64,000 bases of DNA from an uncultured Bryobacteraceae bacterium. GTDB taxonomy: Bacteria; Acidobacteriota; Terriglobia; Bryobacterales; Bryobacteraceae. Made by a program: the position numbers and the translations under genes. The DNA lies in contig CAKZUE010000014.1 of NCBI GenBank assembly GCA_937920635.1, positions 1 to 64,000 of the forward strand, read 5' to 3'. Below are positions 1-9,974 of this stretch, one piece after another. How positions within the stretch are numbered: the first letter of the stretch is position 1; every line of letters starts with the position of its first letter. The notes under the pieces were generated by a model, which saw nothing but the letters and a program-made list of their open reading frames with translations, did no database searches and was not told where the DNA came from.

Positions 1-185
1 TCAGCCAGTGGTGATATCGCCTTCACCTGGATGGTCTCGCCGCTCAGCCTCGCCAGATCTGCCGCAAATCTCAGCGCGAGCTGATCGCCGAAAGCCGGAA
101 GACTCGCGGGAACCAACAAACAGCACGCAGTTGCCAACAAAACCGCAGAGCACCTGCTTTGCAGCGAAATCGATGTGAACGTCAT
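1..185 (-). CDS. Secreted protein, N-terminal part only (cut by window edge)
   Basis: An open frame starts at the ATG at 185 and runs off the left edge with no stop, giving 61 residues. A strong Shine-Dalgarno (AGGAGG) lies just upstream. Residues 1-33 look like a signal peptide: a short polar start, a hydrophobic core with ATACCLLVPASLP, then a plausible cleavage site near AFG. The mature part begins DQLALRFAADLARLSGETI and is too short to assign. It lies downstream of, and on the same strand as, the molybdoenzyme operon, about 200 nt after the TorD-like gene, so it may be a late operon gene or have its own promoter. A periplasmic or exported product is inferred; the family is unknown. Confidence 0.6.
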   Translation of the reverse strand, partial: MTFTSISLQSRCSAVLLATACCLLVPASLPAFGDQLALRFAADLARLSGETIQVKAISPLA

Positions 186-386
186 CGCTCCCTCCTGCTG
201 ACCAGGATTTCAGCCATACGAGCTGCGAGAGTGGCTTGGGATTGCGTTGCTTCCTGCAGGAAATGATACTCCCCCCCCGATGTGTCAAGGCCCAAATGGA
301 GGCATGGCAGGCTGGCGCCCGGCATGAGCTGTGGCCGGCGCACGAAAGACGCGTTCGCGCCTTCCGGTTTTCGGGCGCGCCCGGGG

Positions 387-833
387 CTAGAGGTTTTCGT
401 CGAGGCGCGCAGCGAGCTCCTGGAAATACGGGTGGCGGGCTTCCTTCTTCAATTTGGAGACGAACGCCTCCGCCCAGCGGAGGTGCTCGTTCTCGAACTG
501 CTCCAGCACCTCGGCGGGCTCCCCGTCAGCCAGCAGCTTGGCGTAGAAGAGCAGCAGCAGGCCCAGGTGATCGGCGGGCTCGTTCTTCGCCGCCGGCTCG
601 AAACCGTAACGGCGGTACCAGGCGAGCGCCCGGTGGTGCGCCTCGCCGAAGAGTTGCGGAGGCTTGCCTTCTTCCTTCTCGTAGACCGACTGCCACAACG
701 GGCAGGGAGATCCGTGCGGATTGAAGAAGAGCCGGTAGTATTCGATGGCCGCGTCCTGCTCTTCGGGCGCTTTCAGGAGCGCCTGGCCCAGCTCCGCGTA
801 AAGCTGGGCCAGGTGCTCGCGCATCTCACTCAT
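387..833 (-). CDS. TorD/DmsD-family molybdoenzyme chaperone
   Basis: A 148-residue, all-helical, acidic cytoplasmic protein. The TorD-family E-P-x-D-H signature is present as E85-P86-A87-D88-H89, followed by a hydrophobic helix (LLLLFYAKLL). Known members bind the twin-arginine leader of a molybdoenzyme and hold export until the cofactor is inserted. Its start codon overlaps the stop of the upstream molybdopterin oxidoreductase gene in ATGA form (830-833), so the two are translationally coupled. That placement says its client is the Tat-leader catalytic subunit next door. It is shorter than E. coli TorD (about 200 aa) but in the range of the compact chaperones of this family. Confidence 0.85.
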   Translation of the reverse strand: MSEMREHLAQLYAELGQALLKAPEEQDAAIEYYRLFFNPHGSPCPLWQSVYEKEEGKPPQLFGEAHHRALAWYRRYGFEPAAKNEPADHLGLLLLFYAKLLADGEPAEVLEQFENEHLRWAEAFVSKLKKEARHPYFQELAARLDENL

Positions 834-3070
834 AAAGGTTCAATCCTACAGACAGCATCCATGATACCCGAGGCGCCGCCGTAGTTGCCCAGGGCGATGA
901 ATTCATCGACGGAAGCGTCCGGAACCAGATCGCCATCCCGGGCGCCCTTGCCGCCCGCCAGGCTCAACGAGCCGGAGACATGACCGAAGCCGTGCGCCAC
1001 CAGCACGGCGTCCGGAGGAACCGTCTCGCTCAGATGCGCGGGCAGCTCGATCTGCCCGGCACGGGAGCGAAGCAGCACCTTCTGTCCCTCCACGATTCCG
1101 TGCTTTGCCGCCATCGCCGGATTGATGATGGCCTGGTTTGTCGGCATCATTTCGTGGAGAATGGGGTTGTTTTCCGTGGTGTTTCGCCGGTGGATGGCGG
1201 GGATGAAAGTGATGTAGTAATACGGATACTGGTCGTTGGGCAGATCCCGCTTGGGGCGCCAGCTTGGCAGCGGCTCAGCTCCTTTGCTTACGAACTGCGG
1301 CACATAGATCTGGCACTTGCCCTCGGCTCCTGCAACGGTGACGAAGGAGGTCTTCGGGGTGAACGGCTGTGGTTTCTCCACCAGTCCCTTCGCCTTCAGC
1401 TCGGCGAAGCTGTCGCCTAGCCGCATATGTTTCACTTTCTCGTCCAGCAGCACATTCAGGTTGATCCAGCCTCCATCGGGAGTCTTGAAGTAATCCGGGC
1501 AGAGACGCTTGCCCAGTTCAAGAGCCACGTATCCGATCCCTTTCGCCTCGAATGGCGGCGCGCCCAGCGCCACGCGCGGCAGCAGTTGCGGATACTTGTT
1601 CCAGTATTCCCGAGGAACAATGTCATTGGATTCCAGATAAATCGCCGAGGGAAGAACGATATCGGCGAAGAACGTCGTGTCGGCGGGCAGGAAATCCATG
1701 ACCACGGTGAAGTCGACGGTCTTCAAAGCCTCCGCCATGCGTTTGGGATTGGGGAACCCGAGCAACGTATAGATGTTCCAGAACGAGAACTTGATCATGC
1801 CCGGGTATTTGTTCAGCATCCCGTCGGCGAGCGTGGAGAACATGCCCTGGTCGATCTCATGCACGAGAGGGAGCTTGTCGCGCCCGTCCACGCGCCGCCC
1901 CGCGGGCTTCGGATACGCCGGAGGCGGATAAATCGCATCGACCCCCGGCACCTCGAATGACCGCGGGAAATAGCGCCCGCCCGGGCGGTCGATGGTGCCC
2001 GCCAGGATGTTGAGAATCGAGATCGCATGAACGAGCTGGGTGCCGTTGGTGTAGTTGGCGCAGAGCGTCTTCTTGTGCGCCGGCGCAATGGCAGGGCCGT
2101 TCGAGGCGAATTCGCGCGCGATGCGGCGGATATCGTCGGCCTTCACGCCGCTGATCGGTTCGGCCCACTCGGGCGTGTACTGGGCGAAGTGGGCGCGGAT
2201 TTCTGCTTCATACTTCGCGAAATTCGTGTAATTATCGACAAATTCCTTGTTGTAAAGGTTTTCGCTGATGATCACCTGGATCATCGCCAGCGCCACCGCC
2301 AGGTCCGTGCCCGGCTTGATGGTGAACCACTCATTCGAGAAACGGCTGGTGGCCGTGTAATTCGGCGAGAAGTGGACCACCTTGGCGCCCTTTTTGCGCG
2401 CCTCTACGATGCCATGGGTGTAGACGAGCTTGTTCTTGGCCAGAATGTCCCAGCCAAACAGCAGTATGTAGTTCGAGTTGTCGAAGTCGTTGCCCCACAC
2501 CTTGCCGCCGACGGTGTACTTCCCGATGACGACATCGGTCTGGAAGCACTCGTCCCGGTGGTCCACGCGGTTGACCACCCCGATCGCCTTCATGAAGCGC
2601 ACCCACACATCCGGCGCCGGACGCGTCACGAACAGCAGCGCCTCGGCGCCGTAGGCGTCGACCGTGCTTTTCATCCGGAAGGCGATTTCGTCCAGCGCTT
2701 CCTGCCAGCTAATGCGCACCCAGCCCGGATCCACGCCCCACTCCTTCACCGGATTGGTGCGCCGCATGGGATACTTCAGCCGGTCCGGATCGTACATCTG
2801 CCCCGCGCCCGCGGCGCCCTTGCCGCAGAGCTTGCCGCGCCCGCACATGTCGCCGGGCAGCCCCTCCAGAAAGCGAACGACTCCATCCTGGAGATGAGCC
2901 TGGATTCCGCAAAGAGAATCGCAGATGCCGCATGCCGTCACGACGCGGGTCATGCCCGCCGGCGAACCGGAGGCGGCCTGAAAATAGTCGTCGAATGCTC
3001 CGAACGCCGCCGGTGCCGCTGCCAGTCCCGCGCCCGTGGTCTTCAACCAGTTTCTTCTCGTCAGTGCCAT
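830..3070 (-). CDS. Tat-exported molybdopterin oxidoreductase, catalytic subunit
   Basis: A 746-residue member of the DMSO reductase superfamily (PhsA/PsrA/thiosulfate-polysulfide reductase-like). The leader has TRRNWLKTTGAG, a twin-arginine type signal, so the mature enzyme is probably periplasmic. A [4Fe-4S] motif follows: C47-x2-C50-x3-C54-x27-C82. C175 in the segment HRDECFQ is the likely molybdenum ligand. Large central and C-terminal molybdopterin-guanine-dinucleotide binding regions follow. An AGGAGG site sits 5 nt before the ATG. Upstream in the operon is a four-cluster ferredoxin subunit; downstream is a TorD-like chaperone. No NrfD/DmsC-type membrane anchor gene is visible nearby. 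The substrate cannot be told from sequence alone; sulfur compounds are a guess from the nearest families. Confidence 0.87.
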   Translation of the reverse strand: MALTRRNWLKTTGAGLAAAPAAFGAFDDYFQAASGSPAGMTRVVTACGICDSLCGIQAHLQDGVVRFLEGLPGDMCGRGKLCGKGAAGAGQMYDPDRLKYPMRRTNPVKEWGVDPGWVRISWQEALDEIAFRMKSTVDAYGAEALLFVTRPAPDVWVRFMKAIGVVNRVDHRDECFQTDVVIGKYTVGGKVWGNDFDNSNYILLFGWDILAKNKLVYTHGIVEARKKGAKVVHFSPNYTATSRFSNEWFTIKPGTDLAVALAMIQVIISENLYNKEFVDNYTNFAKYEAEIRAHFAQYTPEWAEPISGVKADDIRRIAREFASNGPAIAPAHKKTLCANYTNGTQLVHAISILNILAGTIDRPGGRYFPRSFEVPGVDAIYPPPAYPKPAGRRVDGRDKLPLVHEIDQGMFSTLADGMLNKYPGMIKFSFWNIYTLLGFPNPKRMAEALKTVDFTVVMDFLPADTTFFADIVLPSAIYLESNDIVPREYWNKYPQLLPRVALGAPPFEAKGIGYVALELGKRLCPDYFKTPDGGWINLNVLLDEKVKHMRLGDSFAELKAKGLVEKPQPFTPKTSFVTVAGAEGKCQIYVPQFVSKGAEPLPSWRPKRDLPNDQYPYYYITFIPAIHRRNTTENNPILHEMMPTNQAIINPAMAAKHGIVEGQKVLLRSRAGQIELPAHLSETVPPDAVLVAHGFGHVSGSLSLAGGKGARDGDLVPDASVDEFIALGNYGGASGIMDAVCRIEPL

Positions 3071-3085
3071 GGCTGCCTCCTCTTC

Positions 3086-3640
3086 TTACTTGCTCACCGG
3101 GAACGCTTCTTTCACAAACCGGATCTTCGGCCGCGTCTGCCGCGGAGGCGCGAAGTTTTCCGTCGTCTCCGCGCCCTTGCCCCGCACTTCGTCCCACGGG
3201 CCATACTTCAAAGCCCCTGTCGGGCACAACGTCACGCACGCCGGATCCAGCCCCTGCTCCAGACGGTCGAAACACATCGTGCACTTGTCCATCTTCCGCG
3301 TCCGGAGATTGAACTGCGGCGCGCCATAAGGGCAGAACATGGCGCACTGCTGGCAGCCCACGCACTTCTGCTGGTCGATCAGCACCACCCCGTCTTCGTC
3401 GCGGCGCCAGATCGCCTTCACCGGGCACGCCTTCATGCACCAGGCGTTCTCGCAGTGATTGCAGGCGCCCGTCAGCGCCTGCTGGCGGACCTGGGGAAAC
3501 ACGCCAATGGTTGCCACACGCACCTGCCGGCGCCGCACCCCGACGCCGGTCTCCACCTGGTTCCACATCTTGCAGGCCGACTCACATGCCCTGCACTCGA
3601 TGCATAGCTTTTCGTCGATCAACCAGCCGTATGCTTGCAT
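3086..3640 (-). CDS. Four-cluster 4Fe-4S electron-transfer subunit (DmsB/PsrB-like)
   Basis: A 184-residue protein with sixteen cysteines in four groups: C13/16/19/23, C60/63/68/72, C93/96/99/103 and C120/123/135/139. This is the pattern of DmsB, PsrB and NrfC subunits, which pass electrons between a membrane quinol subunit and a molybdoenzyme. No leader is visible; the family rides out of the cell with the Tat-signalled catalytic subunit. It is first in the minus-strand operon, 15 nt ahead of the catalytic gene. A GGAG site lies about 9 nt before its ATG. A TATACA hexamer near 3660 could be the -10 but has no good -35. Confidence 0.87.
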   Translation of the reverse strand: MQAYGWLIDEKLCIECRACESACKMWNQVETGVGVRRRQVRVATIGVFPQVRQQALTGACNHCENAWCMKACPVKAIWRRDEDGVVLIDQQKCVGCQQCAMFCPYGAPQFNLRTRKMDKCTMCFDRLEQGLDPACVTLCPTGALKYGPWDEVRGKGAETTENFAPPRQTRPKIRFVKEAFPVSK

Positions 3641-4180
3641 GAAAATGACTCCGTCTGTATAGTCCGAGCCGCTTAACCTTCTGCAATTTGCGGCCCCAAT
3701 CAGAGTTGTAGATCTGAAACACGGTTGCTGTGGCGGGATTTGTCACGAGTGTCGATTTCTGCTCCAATATACGCAGAACCTGCACGCCTCGGGCGTTATT
3801 TTCACCCAATATGCAGGCTTGTCACTGGGTGTAGTTCCCCACCCGCCTGACGGTGATTGGTAGATATCCGCCGTCAACTCGCACAACTGGGCCAGTGGCG
3901 AAGCTGGCTGCCACGTCTCGGGCAGCTCTCCGGCGCTCCACGGCGCCCTGCCGGCTTGCGGCGCAGGATTCCAGCGCGTGGACCAAGAACTCGGCAGGGC
4001 CGAATTCGGCCAGCATGCAGGCGAAGGCCTCGCCTGGGACCCGCGGCCGAAGCGCAGCGAAATTGAAACACCGCTTCAATTTCCGCAAACAGGGGATTGA
4101 CCATCCCCGGGAATGGTGGTTGAATAAGGGAGCGCGCTGTGCACCCCCTGGCGCAGCGCTATCAGGAGGTCGTAAAAACC
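3641..4180. other. 540-nt intergenic region upstream of two divergent genes
   Basis: This stretch lies between the start of the molybdoenzyme operon (minus) and the TonB receptor gene (plus), so it should hold both promoters. I see no convincing complete -35/-10 pair. The half near 3641-3800 is AT-richer than the surroundings. The half near 3845-4100 is GC-rich and holds a possible remnant of a short-chain dehydrogenase on the minus strand (separate entry). No full-length gene, tRNA or strong terminator is visible. Confidence 0.5.
3849..3908 (-). pseudogene. Possible remnant of a short-chain dehydrogenase C-terminus
   Basis: On the minus strand the frame reads AASFATGPVVRVDGGYLPI, which matches the usual C-terminal SDR pattern (A-S-F-x-T-G-x-x-x-x-V-D-G-G-Y). 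The residues upstream in the same frame do not look like an SDR, and there is no Rossmann motif nearby, so if real it is a fragment of an eroded gene. It stays open for about 12 further codons past the usual end. The match is short and could be chance in GC-rich DNA. Confidence 0.3.
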
Positions 4181-7100
4181 ATGTACAGGAAAGTTTTCAT
4201 GGGGATCGGCGTGGCCCTGTTGATTCCCGCCTGGCTGGCCGCCCAGGAGTCGCGCGGCGCCATCACCGGGCGCGTTACCGATCCCCAGGGCGCGGTCGTC
4301 CCCAACGCGCAGATCGTCGTAACCAATACCCAAACCAACGAATCACGCCGCTCCGTCACCAACGAGACGGGCTATTACGAAGTGAATTTCCTCGAGCCCT
4401 CCACCTACACGGTGAGCGTGGAAGCGCCTGGCTTCAAGCGGCTTGTCCGGTCGGGCATTACGGTTAGCGTCGGCACCCGGCTCGAGATCAACCTCTCGCT
4501 TGAAATCGGCGCCGTGGCTGAAACGGTCCAGGTGACCGCCGAAGCGCCATTGCTCGAAACCACCACGGCCAGCGGCGGACGCGTGCTCGATCAGCAGCAA
4601 CTCATCAACCTGCCCTTTTCCGACCTCAATCCCTTTGCGCTCACGGCCCTCGCTCCTGGCATGCAGTGGACCGGGCAGCCCGAATACCGCCGCCCCTTCG
4701 ACAACGCCGGCACCTCAGCTTTCAACACCATGGGCGGCGTCGGCCAGAATGAATACACCATCGATGGCATGACGGTCGTCGGCTCCGGCCGCCGCGTCGG
4801 CTTCGTGCCGCCTGCCGATTCCATCACCGAGTTCAAGCTCGAGACCGCCAACTTCGATGCCAGCCAGGGCTTTACCTCCGGCGCCTCCATCAACGTCAGT
4901 TCCCGCTCCGGCACCAATACCCTTCACGGTTCGGTCTTCGAACAACACTGGCAGCAGCGATGGAACGCGACCCCGTTCTTCCAGCGGGAGTCGTACGACG
5001 CCAAGGTGCGCGCCGGCCTCATCGACCCCAACGTCACCAAGAAGCAGGCGACGGGACGATCCAACAACTACGGGGTGTCGGCTGCCGGTCCAGTCTGGAT
5101 TCCCAAGATCATCAACGGCAAGGACAAGCTCTTCTGGACCTTCACATGGAACGGCATCCGGCAGTCGAAGGCGGAGACCACCAGCTCCACGGACGTCACC
5201 GTCCCGACCATGGACATGCGGCAGGGCGACTTCTCCTACTTCCTCACCGTGCCCAACGGTGCGCGCCTGTTTACGATCTACGACCCACGTTCCGCGCGCC
5301 TGGAGGGCAACACGGTGGTGCGGACGCCATTCCCGGGCAACAAGGGCGTGCCCATCCTGAACCCTACCTACAACTACTATGTGAAGCTGTACCCGACCCC
5401 GAACGACGTGCCCGGCAAGGTGACGCCGGAGCGGTATTACAACTACTACGCCTTCGCCATGCCGAAGGACGAGAAGTTCAATTCCGTCGTAAACCGCTAC
5501 GACTGGGTCATCAACCAGAACATGCGCTTCAACTTCCGCTGGCAGTGGAACGACCGTCTCGCCGACGAATACGACTGGACGTATGAGACCGTCCGCGGAC
5601 TCCATTCCAACGGGCTTACCCGCATCAACCGCGGCGGCAACATCGGCTACCTGTGGACCATCAACGCGAATAACATCCTCGACACCAATTTCGGCATCTC
5701 CCGGTGGGAGGAGGGCAGCCGCAACCAGACGCGCACAAAGATCAAGGCCGCCGACGTAGGGCTTCCCGCCTACATCGATCAGCGCGCCGACCGGTTCACC
5801 CAGTTGCCGCGGATCGACTTCAACAACATCACCGACGTGGGAGGAAGCTACCCCGTCATCGGCACGCTGCTCACCAACGGCGAGCTGCGCGCCTCCATGA
5901 CCTCGATCCGGGGCAGCCACACCTTCCGCTACGGCTGGCAGGAGCGCCGGCACTACTTCGCGGCGCTGGGCCCCGGCTCGAGCACCGGCTATTTCACCTT
6001 CCGCAACAACTGGACCCGCGCCTCCAACGTCGACAATCAGGCGTCCAACCACGTCCACGACTGGGCAGCCTTCCTGATGGGCATGCCCACAGGCGCTTCC
6101 ATCGACTTCAACGACACCTTCTACTTCCGCACCCCCCGCCGCGCCCTCTTCTTCCAGGACGACTGGCGCGTCACCACCAGGTTCCGCCTGTCGCTCGGCC
6201 TGCGGTACGAGCGCGAAGGCGGCAGCGACGAGAAGTGGAACCGCGCGATCGCCTGGACCCTGCTCGACCAGAAGAGCCCGATCACGGATCTGGTAGAGGC
6301 GGCTTACGCCGCCAACCCGATCCCCGAGGTCGCGCCCAGCCAGTTCAAGGCCAGCGGCATCAGCACCTATCTCGGCCAGAACGGCTTCAAGACCGCCAAC
6401 AGGGGCACCCACGTCTTCCTGCCCAAGTTTGGGGCCGTCTACTCGATCAACAACAAGAACGTGATCCGCGGCGGTTGGGGCATGTACCAGGACACGCTGA
6501 ACGTCAGCAATGACCGCCCGGCGGTGAGCGGCTTCTCCCAGCCGACGAACACGCCCATCAGCAACGACGCGGGCCTGACGTTCTGTTGCGGTATCGACGC
6601 CGCCGCCGGCATCGCCCAGGGGCGCACCGTCATGAACGATCCGTTCCCGGTGCGGCCCGCCGCCGGCAACTCCCGCTTCGATGATCCATTTGGCAACGCT
6701 CTGGACGGCATCGCGCTGTACAACGGGACCATCACCGCCGGCCCGTGGAACTTCCGCCCCGCCCTCCAGCACCGCTGGCGCATCAGCTACCAGCGCGAGC
6801 TGGCCGGCAACCTGATGTTCGACATCTCTTACAACGGCGCCTATTCCTATATTCCCGTCACCCGGCGCGTCAACGCCCTGCCGGAGCGGTACTGGACCAA
6901 GGGCATGGTCCGCGACCAGGCCAATGACAACTACCTCAACGCCAACGTGGCCAACCCGTTCCGTTTGACCAATCTCGCCCCCATCCAGCAGAGCAACCCG
7001 ACGCTGTACCGCTTCATGAGCGGCCAGGGGCTGTACACCTCGAACGTCATCAGCCGCAACCGCCTGCTGCGTCCGTATCCACAATACGGAACCGTCCAGA

Positions 7101-7885
7101 CGCGCGGACACGGGGACAATCTCCGCAACGGCTACGTCACCTACCACGACATGCAGCTCCTCGTGGAACGCCGCATGACGCGCGGCCTTCAGGCCAGCTT
7201 CATGTACACCTGGGTGTCGAGTTACGCCTCGGATTACTACCTGAATGAATTCGACAGTTACACCTCCGAGCGCATCAACGACAACACCCGCCCGCACCGC
7301 GTGGTGTTCACCACCATCTGGCAGACCCCCTTCGGCAAGGGCCGGACCTGGGTCAAGGAAGGATTCCTGAGCCATGTCATCGGCAACTGGAATCTTTCCG
7401 GCGTCTACCAGTGGCAGATGGGCGAAGCCACCGACTGGGGCAACCGCTTCTTTTACGGCAACATCGACAAGAAAACCCTCCAGAACCTGTTCAAGCACGA
7501 CGAAGTCCGCAGCAAGGACTATCTCCAGTGGTTCGACGGCTCCATCGCCTGGCGCGGCACCGGCGCCCCGCCGGCCGACTTCGTGGGCTTCGAGGGGCGG
7601 ACCGCAAATCAGCCCGGCTCCTACCACGTCCGCATGTTTCCGGTGCGCCTGGACGCCATCCGCGAAGACGGGATCATGAACCTCGATCTGAAGATCGAGC
7701 GCATCTTCCCCATCAAACAGGAACGCGGCATCCAGACCCGCTTCTCGGTGGATCTGCTGAACGCCACCAACCACACCAATTTTGGCGGACCCAACGTGGA
7801 TCCGACCAGCGCCAACTTCGGCCGCGTCACCTCGCAGCGCGGCCTGTCGCGCGTCATCCAGTTCAACCTCCGCGTGGACTTCTAG
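4181..7885 (+). CDS. Oar-type TonB-dependent receptor with N-terminal carboxypeptidase-regulatory-like domain
   Basis: A 1234-residue outer-membrane protein. The ATG at 4181 is preferred to an upstream in-frame GTG at 4139 because AGGAGGT sits at 4164-4170 and a signal peptide starts directly after it (MYRKVFMGIGVALLIPAWLAAQ). Residues about 25-110 form a carboxypeptidase-regulatory-like beta-sandwich (GAITGRVTDPQGAVVPNAQI), followed by a plug-like region and a long beta-barrel rich in aromatic/Asn/Arg strands. It ends in an aromatic residue (RVDF), as outer-membrane barrels do. Such proteins are abundant in Solibacter-type genomes and are thought to take up large substrates or proteins, energised by TonB. 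It appears monocistronic, with a strong terminator after it. The substrate is unknown. Confidence 0.9.
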   Translation: MYRKVFMGIGVALLIPAWLAAQESRGAITGRVTDPQGAVVPNAQIVVTNTQTNESRRSVTNETGYYEVNFLEPSTYTVSVEAPGFKRLVRSGITVSVGTRLEINLSLEIGAVAETVQVTAEAPLLETTTASGGRVLDQQQLINLPFSDLNPFALTALAPGMQWTGQPEYRRPFDNAGTSAFNTMGGVGQNEYTIDGMTVVGSGRRVGFVPPADSITEFKLETANFDASQGFTSGASINVSSRSGTNTLHGSVFEQHWQQRWNATPFFQRESYDAKVRAGLIDPNVTKKQATGRSNNYGVSAAGPVWIPKIINGKDKLFWTFTWNGIRQSKAETTSSTDVTVPTMDMRQGDFSYFLTVPNGARLFTIYDPRSARLEGNTVVRTPFPGNKGVPILNPTYNYYVKLYPTPNDVPGKVTPERYYNYYAFAMPKDEKFNSVVNRYDWVINQNMRFNFRWQWNDRLADEYDWTYETVRGLHSNGLTRINRGGNIGYLWTINANNILDTNFGISRWEEGSRNQTRTKIKAADVGLPAYIDQRADRFTQLPRIDFNNITDVGGSYPVIGTLLTNGELRASMTSIRGSHTFRYGWQERRHYFAALGPGSSTGYFTFRNNWTRASNVDNQASNHVHDWAAFLMGMPTGASIDFNDTFYFRTPRRALFFQDDWRVTTRFRLSLGLRYEREGGSDEKWNRAIAWTLLDQKSPITDLVEAAYAANPIPEVAPSQFKASGISTYLGQNGFKTANRGTHVFLPKFGAVYSINNKNVIRGGWGMYQDTLNVSNDRPAVSGFSQPTNTPISNDAGLTFCCGIDAAAGIAQGRTVMNDPFPVRPAAGNSRFDDPFGNALDGIALYNGTITAGPWNFRPALQHRWRISYQRELAGNLMFDISYNGAYSYIPVTRRVNALPERYWTKGMVRDQANDNYLNANVANPFRLTNLAPIQQSNPTLYRFMSGQGLYTSNVISRNRLLRPYPQYGTVQTRGHGDNLRNGYVTYHDMQLLVERRMTRGLQASFMYTWVSSYASDYYLNEFDSYTSERINDNTRPHRVVFTTIWQTPFGKGRTWVKEGFLSHVIGNWNLSGVYQWQMGEATDWGNRFFYGNIDKKTLQNLFKHDEVRSKDYLQWFDGSIAWRGTGAPPADFVGFEGRTANQPGSYHVRMFPVRLDAIREDGIMNLDLKIERIFPIKQERGIQTRFSVDLLNATNHTNFGGPNVDPTSANFGRVTSQRGLSRVIQFNLRVDF

Positions 7886-7910
7886 TCCCTTCCACCCCCT
7901 TTCACCTCAA

Positions 7911-7949
7911 GGCCCGGCTTGCCCGACCGGCAGGCCGGGCCGATTTTTT
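7911..7949 (+). terminator. Rho-independent terminator after the TonB receptor gene
   Basis: GGCCCGGC (7911-7918) pairs with GCCGGGCC (7934-7941), and the stem continues inward with TGCC/GGCA after a single mismatch. Six T residues follow at 7944-7949. It begins 25 nt after the receptor stop codon and also lies just beyond the end of the opposing RraA-like gene. Confidence 0.85.
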
Positions 7950-7989
7950 CCAGCGCCGCAGCGGCAGCGGGCAGCCGCGCCTGACCAGT

Positions 7990-8799
7990 TCACTTCACCG
8001 TTGCATCCAGCGGGCGGCCGGTCTTCTCATACAGGCTGCGGCGCGCCTTTTTGTCACCCTCCAGAATCTTGCGCGCCGCCGCCGCCACAACGTCCGCCTT
8101 CGCGCGCGGCACCACCACCACGCCATCGCTGTCCGCCACCACGATGTCGCCCGGCATCACCAGCACGCCGCCCACCGTCACCGGCTGGTTGTAGCTCTCC
8201 ACCCACACGCGGCCGGGATTGATCCCTCGCGTGTACTGCCGCTGGTAGATCGGAATCCGTTGCAGGATGTTCTCGTCGGAGTCGCGGCAGCCGCCGCTGG
8301 TGACGATGCCGCGCATGCCGCGCGAAGTCCAGTTCAGCGCGTTGTTCGAGCCGCAGAAGCCCGAGTCATGCGTGCCCTGCGCGTCGATCACCAGCACCGC
8401 GCCGGGGCTGAGCCAGCGGGCGAACTCTTCCGGGGTCTTCTGGCTGTACCACTGGCCTTCCCATTTGGCGAACGCCTCGTGGCTGGGGAAATCGGGCGTC
8501 TTCGCCTGCGCTGGCACGATGCGCAGCGTCACGGCAAAGCCCGTGATGCGGTGGCTGAACTCTTTCTCGTCGCGCCACATCGGCAGGATGCCGGCGTCCA
8601 TGATCATCACGTTGGCCAGGCCGGCAATATCGAGTCCGTCGTTGACGTCAGCCACGCGCAGGCCCTCGAACAGTTTCAGGAGCCGCTGGTTTTCCGCCGC
8701 GTCGAACGGCTGCACCGGGATGTACTGCTTCGTGAACGGCGGCTGCGGCTGGCCGAGAAGCGCCAGGGGCAGCAGGATTGTCAGCATCTTGCGGGTCAT
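7990..8799 (-). CDS. Secreted RraA/HMG-aldolase-family protein
   Basis: A 269-residue protein. The ATG at 8799 is chosen because GAGGG precedes it and a signal peptide follows (MTRKMLTILLPLALLGQ); an upstream in-frame ATG at 8874 would overlap the gap gene and add 25 unlikely residues. The core carries RraA-family features: GIVTSGGCRD (the G-x-x-R-D substrate/Mg motif) and GDIVVADSDGVVVVP near the C-terminus. Cytoplasmic relatives are RNase E inhibitors or 4-hydroxy-4-methyl-2-oxoglutarate/oxaloacetate aldolases. The leader implies export, so an RNase role is unlikely; an aldolase or decarboxylase acting outside the cytoplasm is inference. It is divergent from gap. Confidence 0.85.
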   Translation of the reverse strand: MTRKMLTILLPLALLGQPQPPFTKQYIPVQPFDAAENQRLLKLFEGLRVADVNDGLDIAGLANVMIMDAGILPMWRDEKEFSHRITGFAVTLRIVPAQAKTPDFPSHEAFAKWEGQWYSQKTPEEFARWLSPGAVLVIDAQGTHDSGFCGSNNALNWTSRGMRGIVTSGGCRDSDENILQRIPIYQRQYTRGINPGRVWVESYNQPVTVGGVLVMPGDIVVADSDGVVVVPRAKADVVAAAARKILEGDKKARRSLYEKTGRPLDATVK

Positions 8800-8867
8800 T
8801 TGGGTCCCTCTCGTCTGATATCCTGATAAGGAGCACTTCATTCTACTTCCAGAGAGGATATTCCTGA

Positions 8868-9875
<1,008 letters not shown>

Positions 9876-9902
9876 GACTCGCTTCTCCTTTCGACTGCTC
9901 CG

Positions 9903-9937
9903 CGAAGCCCCGCCGGCGCGAGCCGCGCGGGGCTTCG
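9903..9937 (+). terminator. Hairpin terminator after gap
   Basis: CGAAGCCCCGC (9903-9913) pairs perfectly with GCGGGGCTTCG (9927-9937), an 11-bp stem with a 13-nt loop. Only a weak T tract (TTT at 9941-9943) follows, so it may act as a terminator or as an mRNA-stabilising hairpin. Confidence 0.6.
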
Positions 9938-9961
9938 GCGTTTCAGGCGGCGCCGGCATGG

Positions 9962-9967
9962 TACACT
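9962..9967 (+). promoter_or_regulatory. -10 element (TACACT) for a likely leaderless transcript
   Basis: TACACT ends 7 nt before the deacetylase ATG at 9975, and no Shine-Dalgarno fits in the gap. Transcription would start at or next to the start codon. No clear -35 is seen. Confidence 0.45.
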
Positions 9968-9974
9968 CGCGGCG

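Noticed and set aside
2027-3607. A 526-codon plus-strand frame across the molybdoenzyme genes
   Set aside because: Antisense to both Fe-S and catalytic subunits; composition is that of a shadow frame.
4715-7774. A 1019-codon open frame antisense to the TonB receptor
   Set aside because: It reads as low-complexity Val/Gly/Asp with no domain and mirrors the receptor codon use; a GC artefact.
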